Below are positions 1 through 5,497 of a DNA stretch of 5,956 bases, piece by piece (position 1 is the first letter of the stretch; each line of letters opens with the position of its first letter). Source of the DNA: Alistipes sp. (GTDB lineage Bacteria > Bacteroidota > Bacteroidia > Bacteroidales > Rikenellaceae). The notes beneath the pieces were generated by a model. That model was not told where the DNA came from. It did no database searches and saw nothing but the letters and a program-made list of their open reading frames with translations. Both the position numbers and the translations under genes were made by a program. Location: contig JAGBIR010000067.1 in assembly GCA_017934845.1 (NCBI GenBank), positions 1-5,956 on the forward strand. The letters run 5' to 3'.

Positions 1-1
1 C

Positions 2-496
2 TTCTATATCCCCTCGTTCTCCAACGAGGTGCATTATGAGTGCGAGTTGGTTGTTCGCATCACACGCCTTGCGAAGTGCATCGACGAGAAGTTCGCTTCG
101 CGTTGCTACGAGGAGGTGGGCCTCGGCATCGACTTTACGGCACGCGATATCCAGCGTGAGGCTATCGCAAAGGGCCTTCCGTGGGAGATAGCGAAGGGCT
201 TTGACCACTCGGCAGCACTGTCAAACGAGTTTATTCCGCTCTCTGAATTGGGTGGCGATGTGCAGAATCTGCGTTTCGAGATGGAACTCAACGGCGAGGT
301 GCGCCAGCAGGGCTTTACGGGCGATATGCTCTTTACGGTCGATAAGATTATCAGCCACATTTCGCGTTATATGACCCTCCGCATTGGCGACCTTATCTAT
401 ACGGGTACGCCTGTCGGTGTCGACGAGGTCAAGGCGGGCGACAATATCAAGGCTCGCATGGGTGGTAAAACTTTGTTGGACTTTGATATTATGTAA
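2..496 (+). CDS. Fumarylacetoacetate hydrolase family protein (FAHD1/YcgM-like), 5'-truncated by the window edge
   Basis: The reading frame is open from base 2 to a TAA at 494-496 and gives 164 residues. About 40 N-terminal residues of the usual 200-220 are missing, so the real start lies outside the window; the GTG at 29 is an internal valine. Family landmarks seen: the metal-binding pair E13 and E15 in HYECEL, a third metal ligand D44 in GLGIDFTARD, the lysine K65 in GLPWEIAKGF, and the conserved YTGTPVGV at 133-140. The E-to-D spacing and the GLPW-x2-AK block match human FAHD1 as I remember it. Members of this family are Mg2+/Mn2+-dependent cytosolic enzymes that hydrolyse acylpyruvates or decarboxylate oxaloacetate; others isomerise or hydrolyse intermediates of aromatic breakdown. 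With no aromatic-degradation genes nearby, an acylpyruvase or oxaloacetate-housekeeping role is the better guess, but the substrate is not shown by sequence. The gene runs straight into maf with a 2-bp gap. Confidence 0.93.
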   Translation, partial: FYIPSFSNEVHYECELVVRITRLAKCIDEKFASRCYEEVGLGIDFTARDIQREAIAKGLPWEIAKGFDHSAALSNEFIPLSELGGDVQNLRFEMELNGEVRQQGFTGDMLFTVDKIISHISRYMTLRIGDLIYTGTPVGVDEVKAGDNIKARMGGKTLLDFDIM

Positions 497-498
497 CT

Positions 499-1092
499 AT
501 GTTACTGCACGATAGATTAAAAGATTTTCGACTGATTCTTGCATCGCAGTCGCCACGCCGCCAGCAGTTGCTCTCGGATGCGGGACTACGATACGAACTT
601 GCCCCGCGCTTTGAGTGCGACGAGGTCTTTCCCGATGATATGGCGGCCGATGATGTTGCCGGCTATCTGTCGCGCCTGAAATCGGAGGCCTACCCTGCGG
701 AGCTGGGCGAGGGTGATATTTTGCTTACTGCCGATACCGTCGTGGTTGTCGATAGCGATATTTTAGGCAAGCCCTCTTCGCGCGAAGAGGCTGTGGCGAT
801 GATCAGGCGTATGTCGGGCCGCGAGCATAAGGTTATTACGGGCGTTACGCTGCGAAGTAGGACGGCTGCGAAGACCTTTTCGGTCTGCTCCGATGTGGTG
901 TTCCGCGCGCTCTCCGACGAGGAGATAGCCTACTATGTCGATAATTATCGCCCGATGGATAAGGCGGGCGCGTATGGTATTCAGGAGTGGATAGGCTATG
1001 TCGGCATCGAGCGCATCAACGGCTCGTTCTATAATGTTATGGGACTGCCCGTGCAGCGGGTATATGTCGAGTTGAGCGAGTTCTTGGGGTAA
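499..1092 (+). CDS. maf: Maf family nucleoside triphosphate pyrophosphatase (dTTP/UTP type)
   Basis: This 197-residue protein has the normal length for Maf. Landmarks: the N-terminal LASQSPRRQQLL at 14-25, which forms the phosphate-binding Ser-Arg-Arg signature; the catalytic-base region TADTVVVVD with D79; GREHKVITGV at 107-116; and DKAGAYGIQ at 154-162 followed by INGSFYNVMGLPV. The DKAGAYGIQ form is typical of the YhdE subgroup, which hydrolyses dTTP and UTP (and modified pyrimidine nucleotides) to monophosphate and pyrophosphate, rather than the YceF 7-methyl-GTP subgroup. The role is cytosolic: cleaning of the nucleotide pool, with a reported link to septum arrest in some bacteria. The ATG at 499 lies two bases after the stop of the upstream FAH-family gene, so the two are almost certainly co-transcribed and translationally coupled; no other start is needed because LASQSPRR begins at the usual distance. 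The substrate assignment rests on subgroup motifs only. Confidence 0.96.
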   Translation: MLLHDRLKDFRLILASQSPRRQQLLSDAGLRYELAPRFECDEVFPDDMAADDVAGYLSRLKSEAYPAELGEGDILLTADTVVVVDSDILGKPSSREEAVAMIRRMSGREHKVITGVTLRSRTAAKTFSVCSDVVFRALSDEEIAYYVDNYRPMDKAGAYGIQEWIGYVGIERINGSFYNVMGLPVQRVYVELSEFLG

Positions 1093-1102
1093 AAATCCGT
1101 CT

Positions 1103-1121
1103 TGCCAAGGCTCTTTTGGCA
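1103..1121 (-). other. Small stem-loop just downstream of maf
   Basis: TGCCAA (1103-1108) pairs with TTGGCA (1116-1121) around a 7-base loop. Read on the - strand, the stem is followed after six bases by ATTTTT, which resembles a weak intrinsic terminator that would stop transcription entering maf from the right. On the + strand no T-run follows. The 3' arm runs into TGGCATCTGCCT, which recurs with one change 131 bp further on. Confidence 0.35.
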
Positions 1122-1137
1122 TCTGCCTCGTCCTAAA

Positions 1138-1176
1138 ATTATTTATAAAAATGATGCTCCATTTTTTATAAATAAT
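1138..1176. repeat. AT-rich inverted repeat with a 16/17-bp stem
   Basis: The arm at 1138-1153 (ATTATTTATAAAAATG) is the reverse complement of 1160-1176 except for one extra T, with a 6-base loop ATGCTC. It lies about 45 bp after the maf stop in the convergent gap. It may help end the FAH-maf transcript or protect its 3' end, but no U-run follows on the + strand, so its function is open. Confidence 0.6.
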
Positions 1177-1185
1177 CAAATCGTC

Positions 1186-1253
1186 ATGCCACAATTTACA
1201 TACGCAGAGCATTGCAGGTAAGTATTGCGGTATATATGTAAATTGAATGGCAT
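1186..1253. repeat. Long imperfect hairpin in the convergent intergenic gap
   Basis: ATGCC-AC-AATTTACATA at 1186-1202 pairs with TATGTAAATT-GAA-TGGCAT at 1235-1253. An inner imperfect stem, ACGCA (1202-1206) with TGCGGT (1226-1231), supports a mostly folded 68-base structure. Either strand could fold it. It looks like a structured 3' region or a small palindromic repeat element. I recognise no known RNA family. Confidence 0.5.
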
Positions 1254-1317
1254 CTACCTTTGGAAAATACAACCTCGCAAGTACGAACTTGGCAATAATG
1301 CTATTTATTTCAATGAC

Positions 1318-1351
1318 AAAAAACAGAGCAAAGAATTTCTTTGCTCTGTTT
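1318..1351 (-). terminator. Intrinsic terminator of the ROK kinase gene, probably bidirectional
   Basis: A perfect 13-bp stem, AAACAGAGCAAAG at 1321-1333 with its complement at 1339-1351, closes a 5-base loop AATTT. On the - strand the stem ends in six consecutive T (1323 down to 1318), the classic rho-independent form, about 30 bases past the ROK stop codon. On the + strand the stem ends in TTT then CTGTAATAT, so it may also catch transcripts coming from maf. Confidence 0.85.
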
Positions 1352-1381
1352 CTGTAATATAAAATTTTGAATTTCCGCTGC

Positions 1382-2482
1382 CTATTTCTTATCAATCTCA
1401 TTCAGCGCAAAGGCGTAGGCTCCGAGTGAGATGGCGGTGCTGGCACCAATCTTCGAGAACATCACGCCGACGCGCTTCTGCGGGTCGTAGCTAACCTCCT
1501 TGTCTGTGCCATAAACCTTGATTGTACGCTGCTCGCCACGAGCAAAGGCTGCGAACTCCTCGTCGTTGTCCAAGTCGTAAACCTTCATCTGCACGCGGTT
1601 CAAAGTATCGCCCCCCAGAGTCTTAATCTGTGAGCGCATCTCCTCCAAAATCGCGGGCTTCAAATACTTGCCTGCCGCAGTGATACCGCCACCAATAACA
1701 ATCAATCCGTCGGTAATCGTAACGGCCGTAGCCATAGCGTCGCCGGCAACCTCGCCCATCGTAGCAAAAGCCTTTGCGGCAGCCTCCTTATCGCCCTCGC
1801 GCTTACCCTCGGCGATGTCGTAGATGTCCTTTGGCTCAAGCGATGGGTCGTCGATACCCGACAACTCCTTGTAAACGCGCTTTACTGCACGAACGGCAAC
1901 ACCCTCCTCGACCATAACATCGGGGTAGTGCTTATGGCGCAAGCAGAAGGTCTCGACGCACGAGTTATCGCCCAAGTTGAGCTCTCCGTTTCTCACAAAG
2001 CCCATACCGAAGCCGGTGCCGAAGGTGTACCCCAACAAGTTCTTATACTGCTTGTTGCTGCCGGCAGCCTTCAACTTTTCGTTCACCTCGGGCAGTGCTC
2101 CAGCCAACGCCTCGCCATAGGCGTATAGGTCGGCGTCGTTGTTGATATATACGGGGATGCCGAACTTCTCTGCAAGGAAGGGGCCTAATGCCACGCCATC
2201 GCGGAACGATGGGAAGTTGGGCAGATAGCCGCCAATAATGCCGTTGGGGTAGTCTGCAGGACCAGGGAATGCAAAGCTGATAGCCACGGGTTTTTCGTCA
2301 AGTTTGGCAATAACCTGCTCAAAGCCGTTTACCAATGTAGCCAAGCAACGATCCAAGTCGTCGGCATTCGATGGCATAGTGATAGGCTCAACGATAAATT
2401 TGTTGGCACGCATCGCGCCAAATACGAAGTTTGTTCCGCCGGCATCGAGAGTGATGACCGTGCGAGAGTCGTTTCTGTACAT
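1382..2482 (-). CDS. ROK family sugar kinase (hexokinase/glucokinase-like) lacking the ROK zinc motif
   Basis: A 366-residue ASKHA-fold kinase, longer than the usual ~300. Seen: phosphate-1 loop LDAGGTNFVFG (12-22), FPGPAD (72-77), catalytic-base motif INNDADLYAYGE (113-124; D116 the likely base), phosphate-2 loop GTGFGMG (155-161) and adenosine motif IGGGITAAGKYL (263-274). ROK kinases phosphorylate hexoses such as glucose, N-acetylglucosamine or N-acetylmannosamine in the cytosol. There is no N-terminal helix-turn-helix, so this is a kinase rather than a NagC/XylR-type repressor. The CxCGxxGC zinc motif is reduced to NSCVET around C175-E177. There are extra segments at about 127-148 and 302-340. 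The ATG at 2482 is the only reasonable start: it sits just before the phosphate loop, and no in-frame ATG lies between it and an upstream TGA. It has its own promoter and terminator. The substrate cannot be read from the sequence. Confidence 0.9.
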   Translation of the reverse strand: MYRNDSRTVITLDAGGTNFVFGAMRANKFIVEPITMPSNADDLDRCLATLVNGFEQVIAKLDEKPVAISFAFPGPADYPNGIIGGYLPNFPSFRDGVALGPFLAEKFGIPVYINNDADLYAYGEALAGALPEVNEKLKAAGSNKQYKNLLGYTFGTGFGMGFVRNGELNLGDNSCVETFCLRHKHYPDVMVEEGVAVRAVKRVYKELSGIDDPSLEPKDIYDIAEGKREGDKEAAAKAFATMGEVAGDAMATAVTITDGLIVIGGGITAAGKYLKPAILEEMRSQIKTLGGDTLNRVQMKVYDLDNDEEFAAFARGEQRTIKVYGTDKEVSYDPQKRVGVMFSKIGASTAISLGAYAFALNEIDKK

Positions 2483-2515
2483 AATATTTGAAGTTTTTAG
2501 GTTTTTAATTTTAAG

Positions 2516-2578
2516 GTTACTCTTACAAAGATAATATTTCTTGCTATAAAGTCAATCGGTTTTGGCTATAAGAGTAAC
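2516..2578. repeat. 10-bp inverted repeat bracketing the ROK promoter
   Basis: GTTACTCTTA at 2516-2525 and its exact reverse complement at 2569-2578 enclose 43 bp that contain both the -7 and -33 boxes. One arm covers the predicted transcription start; the other overlaps the last codons of the upstream membrane-protein gene. This placement fits paired operator half-sites or an RNA stem in read-through transcripts. A single 10-bp repeat could also be chance. Confidence 0.5.
2526..2556 (-). promoter_or_regulatory. Bacteroidota-type sigma-ABfr promoter for the ROK gene
   Basis: On the - strand, TATCTTTG (2533-2526) is a perfect match to the Bacteroidota -7 box TAnnTTTG. Exactly 19 bases upstream lies ATTG (2556-2553), one base off the -33 TTTG. 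The expected start of transcription is around 2518-2522, giving a roughly 40-base AT-rich leader without a Shine-Dalgarno sequence, which is normal for this phylum. The promoter lies between the stop of the membrane-protein gene (2566) and the ROK start. Confidence 0.8.
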
Positions 2579-3177
2579 ATTGCAACAACGCACGAAGTGA
2601 TTCCTATGGCGTAGCCGACGGCAAGTTGTAGTGGACTCTCCTTGCCCAGATAGAGATGTGTTGTGGCAGTGCATCCCGAAAGGAGAATCGTGGCAAGAAG
2701 ATATTTCATCAACGACTCAACGCCTATAATGTTGAGAAAAATCAAAAATGTCGTCAATGCACCCAGCGCGGCCAAATGCGCACTCGCACGCTGCCATTTA
2801 AGGCTGATGAGCAACAGGAATGTTGCGATAAATCCTGCCAATGCTACCTTATGGAACATCTCGAGAGCCGGACTGCGCATAAAGGTAATTGCGCAGAGCA
2901 TATAGCAACATGCGCTTGCCAAGAGCGAAGTGATCTCGGCATAGCGTTCTACGATGCGGTATCGTTCGTTGCTGCCGATGAAATGTAGCGCCCAGCGCGT
3001 GATGACGGGCAGCACCAGCGAATAGAGGGCCATCACCCACACCAAATAGAGCTTTACGCTTGCGGGAAATAGCGAAAATACCGAGTCTGTTACGAGCAGA
3101 ATCAGCACCAGATAGATGGGTGTGAGGTAGGGGTGTGTGGCTACCGAAAATATTTTCGCAATTTTTGTAAGCATCAC
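2566..3177 (-). CDS. Multi-pass membrane protein, PAP2-like fold, conserved Bacteroidota family
   Basis: About 203 residues, almost entirely hydrophobic, with some seven likely membrane helices (approximately 18-36, 42-62, 83-100, 108-126, 135-152, 158-172, 184-203). It carries an N-terminal THPYLTPIY (14-22), an NERYRIVERY segment on a loop (70-79), KWQRASAHLAALG (127-139), and a C-terminal block THLYLGKESPLQLAVGYAIG (173-192). This pattern resembles a Bacteroidota membrane family related to PAP2 lipid phosphatases: the SAH segment stands where PAP2 has PSGH, and the last block where it has SRxxxxxHxxxD. Here the last block has E180 instead of the catalytic histidine, so phosphatase activity is doubtful. 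The first codons are GTG (3177) then ATG (3174); they lie 2 and 5 bases after the rpoN stop, and ATG is the likelier start. It is tightly coupled to rpoN. The role is unknown; an envelope-lipid function is only a guess. Confidence 0.8.
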   Translation of the reverse strand: MMLTKIAKIFSVATHPYLTPIYLVLILLVTDSVFSLFPASVKLYLVWVMALYSLVLPVITRWALHFIGSNERYRIVERYAEITSLLASACCYMLCAITFMRSPALEMFHKVALAGFIATFLLLISLKWQRASAHLAALGALTTFLIFLNIIGVESLMKYLLATILLSGCTATTHLYLGKESPLQLAVGYAIGITSCVVAMLLL

Positions 3178-3179
3178 TC

Positions 3180-4595
3180 TTAAATCTGTTTACGCAGGCG
3201 AGCTACGGGTATATCCAGCATTTCGCGATATTTCGCCACCGTGCGGCGCGCTATACAGTAACCCTTCGAGTTGAGAATATTCATCAGCGTCTCGTCGGTC
3301 AGCGGGTGGCGTTTATCCTCCTCGTCGATACATTGTTGCAGAATGTTTTTAATCTCGTAGCTCGATACCGCCTCGCCACTCTCGGTCTGCATAGCCTCCG
3401 AGAAGAGCGATTTTAGCAGTATGATGCCGAAGTGAGTCTGCACATATTTGCTGTTTACAACGCGCGAAATGGTCGATACGTCCAGTCCCGTGCGGTCGGC
3501 TATATCCTTTAGAATCATTGGTCGCAGTTTCGACTTGTCGCCATCGCGGAAGTACTCCTGCTGGAACGAGAGTATCTCCTGCATCGTACGCATAAGCGTA
3601 TCGTGGCGTTGTTTGATAGCCGAGATAAACCACTTTGCCGAGTCTATCTTGCTCTTAACGAACTGCACCGCCTCCTTGTTCGATTCGCTTATGGTGCCGT
3701 CGGCGGCTACCATGTCGCGTATCATATCCATATAGCGGCGATTGATCTTCACCTCGGGGATATTATATGAGTTAAGCGACAGATCGAATTGTCCATCGTG
3801 ATAGTCGAGCTGAAAATCGGGGATGATGTAGGGTGTGGTATCCATCCCGCCCTCCGAGTAGAGATTCCCGGGTTTGGGCGAAAGGTGTTTGATTTCGTCG
3901 ATAGCATCACGAAACTCATCCTCGCTCACACCAAGGCGAGAGATGAGTTTTTCGTAATGTTTCTTTACAAACTCCTCGAAATGCGAGGCTATGATTTTGT
4001 GCGCCAAGCGTCGTGACGGACTCTCCATACGGCGTTGAGCCATCTGCAGCAATAGGCACTCCTGCAAGTTGCGTGCACCTATACCCGCCGGCTCCAGCTG
4101 ATGGATTATCGAGAGTATATTCTCAAGTTCCGCCGTTGAGGCTTCGATGCCCAGCGAGAAGGCTATGTCGTCGGAAATAGACTCAAGGTCGCGTCGCAAA
4201 TAGCCATCCTCGTCAATACTGCCGATAAGGAATTGGGCTATATGGCTCTCGCGTTCCGAGAGGTTGCGGTAACCCAGCTGCTCGGTGAGGTACTCCTGCA
4301 ACGAGCGACCCTCGGTAATGTTTACGGGGCGTTGCTTATCGTCTTTCGAGAAGTTGTTTATGCGACTCTTGTAGCTCGGAGTGTCATCCTCGCGGATGTA
4401 GTCATCGACCGAGATGGTCTGTTCCTGCTCATCGTCCTTACGTTCGTCCTCCTCGAGTACAATATTCTCTTCAATCTCTTGCTTAACGCGCTGTTCGAGC
4501 ATCATTGCAGGCAGCTCCAGCAACTTTATCATTTGAATCTGTTGCGGAGAGAGCGTCTGCTGCATTTTCTGAATCTGACGTTGTGAAATAGCCAT
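3180..4595 (-). CDS. rpoN: RNA polymerase sigma-54 factor (RpoN)
   Basis: A 471-residue protein with the complete sigma-54 layout. Region I (about 1-50) is rich in Gln and Leu (ISQRQIQKMQQTLSPQQIQMI onward) and contacts AAA+ enhancer-binding proteins. An acidic, variable region II spans about 48-95. The core-RNAP-binding region III spans about 96-300 and includes LEPAGIGARNLQECLLLQ. The DNA-binding part holds a helix-turn-helix at about 363-382 (KDIADRTGLDVSTISRVV) and the RpoN box ARRTVAKYRE at 449-458. It directs RNA polymerase to -24/-12 promoters and needs an ATP-dependent activator; none is encoded in this window. The start at 4595 is fixed by an in-frame TAG immediately before the ATG. 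No TAnnTTTG box is seen in the 88-bp gap upstream, so the gene is probably read through from asnS and the hydrolase gene. The membrane-protein gene follows within 5 bp. Confidence 0.98.
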   Translation of the reverse strand: MAISQRQIQKMQQTLSPQQIQMIKLLELPAMMLEQRVKQEIEENIVLEEDERKDDEQEQTISVDDYIREDDTPSYKSRINNFSKDDKQRPVNITEGRSLQEYLTEQLGYRNLSERESHIAQFLIGSIDEDGYLRRDLESISDDIAFSLGIEASTAELENILSIIHQLEPAGIGARNLQECLLLQMAQRRMESPSRRLAHKIIASHFEEFVKKHYEKLISRLGVSEDEFRDAIDEIKHLSPKPGNLYSEGGMDTTPYIIPDFQLDYHDGQFDLSLNSYNIPEVKINRRYMDMIRDMVAADGTISESNKEAVQFVKSKIDSAKWFISAIKQRHDTLMRTMQEILSFQQEYFRDGDKSKLRPMILKDIADRTGLDVSTISRVVNSKYVQTHFGIILLKSLFSEAMQTESGEAVSSYEIKNILQQCIDEEDKRHPLTDETLMNILNSKGYCIARRTVAKYREMLDIPVARLRKQI

Positions 4596-4658
4596 CTAAA
4601 AAATAATATGTTGGTTAATACTCCTTCACTTCGACAGTCTCTTCATTCTGGGTGTTTA

Positions 4659-4682
4659 GCTCGCGTGGCGCGCCTGCCGAGC
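4659..4682. repeat. GC-rich imperfect hairpin after the hydrolase gene
   Basis: GCTCG (4659-4663) pairs with CGAGC (4678-4682), and the interior holds the palindrome GGCGCGCC (4667-4674). It begins two bases after the hydrolase stop in transcription order and stands out against AT-rich surroundings. There is no T-run after it on the - strand, so it may slow or partly block transcription into rpoN, or stabilise the upstream message, rather than act as a full terminator. Confidence 0.35.
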
Positions 4683-4683
4683 G

Positions 4684-5457
4684 TTAGTCGCGCGCAGCTT
4701 TAATAGCCGCTACGATAGCCTCCGACCAATACTTGGCCAACTTCTTTGCGCCCTTCTCGTGGGGATGCAGGTAGAATGTACCGGCGTAGCCCGGCTCGGC
4801 GATGAGGTACTTCTCGTAGTTCTTGTGGAAGAACTCGAAGCTCTCGGTATCGCCCATATAGATGTCGTCGTTCTCGGCCGCAATCTCCTCCAAAACGGGA
4901 GTGTAGCCCATCATACGATTCAATCCATCCAAAAGATATACCGCACCGTTGTAGGTGTTGGGGCTATACCAGATGGGCTGCTGCAAAACGAAGATAGCGC
5001 CGGGGCACATCTCGCGAATCTTTGCAATCATAATGAGCAGATTCTTCTTGTAATCCTCATTCTTGACGGGGCAACCTGTGGGGCCCTTCGATGCTGAGTC
5101 GTTTGTACCCAGCATAATGGGGAAGACGAACTGTGCATCAGCATTCTCATCCTTCAACTCCGCAACCGACTTCTCAACCAAGGGGAAGTAACGCTTGGCC
5201 TCGGGCAACCAATCGAATGTAGTGGCTCCGGCCTTACCTACGTTACGGAAGCTGACCTTGCTGGCGAGGGCCTTGCCAATCATCTCCGAAGCGAATACGG
5301 GAGGTGCTGTTTTTGAACGATCCTCGTGCAATACACCCTGAGTGATTGAGTTACCAATGAATACAATGTTGTATGTCTGCTTCTTGCTCTGGGCAACAGC
5401 AGAATCTATGCTCATAAAAGCGGCCAAAAGGCATACGGCCAAAATAATCTTTTTCAT
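4684..5457 (-). CDS. Secreted SGNH/GDSL-type hydrolase (esterase)
   Basis: The 257-residue protein starts with a signal peptide: MKK, a hydrophobic core to about residue 15, and a likely signal peptidase I site AVA|Q after residue 22. There is no lipobox, so the product should be periplasmic or secreted rather than a lipoprotein. SGNH blocks seen: block I FIGNSITQG with nucleophile S37, an oxyanion glycine in NVGKAGATT (72-80; G74 or G77), block III LGTNDS with N119, and the catalytic histidine in YLHPHEKGAKKLA (H231). The aspartate normally three residues before that histidine is a phenylalanine (F228). Related enzymes deacylate polysaccharides, sialic acids or lipids; the target here cannot be named. 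The start at 5457 is supported by an in-frame TAA three codons upstream and an AAAGG seven bases before the ATG. It follows asnS by 40 bp on the same strand and precedes rpoN by 88 bp. Confidence 0.92.
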   Translation of the reverse strand: MKKIILAVCLLAAFMSIDSAVAQSKKQTYNIVFIGNSITQGVLHEDRSKTAPPVFASEMIGKALASKVSFRNVGKAGATTFDWLPEAKRYFPLVEKSVAELKDENADAQFVFPIMLGTNDSASKGPTGCPVKNEDYKKNLLIMIAKIREMCPGAIFVLQQPIWYSPNTYNGAVYLLDGLNRMMGYTPVLEEIAAENDDIYMGDTESFEFFHKNYEKYLIAEPGYAGTFYLHPHEKGAKKLAKYWSEAIVAAIKAARD

Positions 5458-5461
5458 ATAG

Positions 5462-5474
5462 AACCTTTAAGGTT
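5462..5474. promoter_or_regulatory. Palindrome overlapping the possible ribosome-binding site of the hydrolase gene
   Basis: AACCTT-T-AAGGTT is a perfect 6-bp inverted repeat with a one-base centre, lying 5 bases upstream of the hydrolase ATG. On the - strand its 3' half contains AAAGG, a possible Shine-Dalgarno sequence at normal spacing, which is uncommon in Bacteroidota. It could be a small operator or a weak RNA fold. No TAnnTTTG promoter was found in this 40-bp gap, so the hydrolase is likely transcribed with asnS. Confidence 0.35.
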
Positions 5475-5497
5475 TAATAATCTGTTGACAACTGAGA

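Noticed and set aside
1102..1295. 8-bp inverted match TTGCCAAG / CTTGGCAA as possible ends of a small mobile element
   Set aside because: An 8-bp match is expected by chance in a region of this size, the flanks do not extend it, and no target-site duplication was seen.
763..1401. Long open frame on the - strand (212 codons) across the convergent gap and antisense to half of maf
   Set aside because: It overlaps the well-supported maf gene, runs through hairpins and a terminator, and its product has no recognisable domain and a random-looking composition. It is a shadow frame.
2404..2418. TGGCACG-N4 element with GG-N10-GC spacing, resembling a sigma-54 -24/-12 site on the + strand
   Set aside because: It lies inside the ROK coding region, antisense, with no gene downstream on that strand, and the -12 part (CGCGC) departs from TTGC. 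The match is explained by the kinase codons.
4233..4586. 117-codon + strand open frame antisense to the rpoN N-terminus
   Set aside because: It is a Leu/Val-rich complement of the Gln- and Glu-rich region I/II of sigma-54; rpoN is certain and covers the whole stretch.
4631..4652. Six-codon mini-ORF (MKRLSK) and an AAGGAG sequence in the rpoN leader
   Set aside because: The ORF is too short to judge without conservation, and AAGGAG lies about 24 bases from the rpoN ATG, too far to act as its ribosome-binding site.
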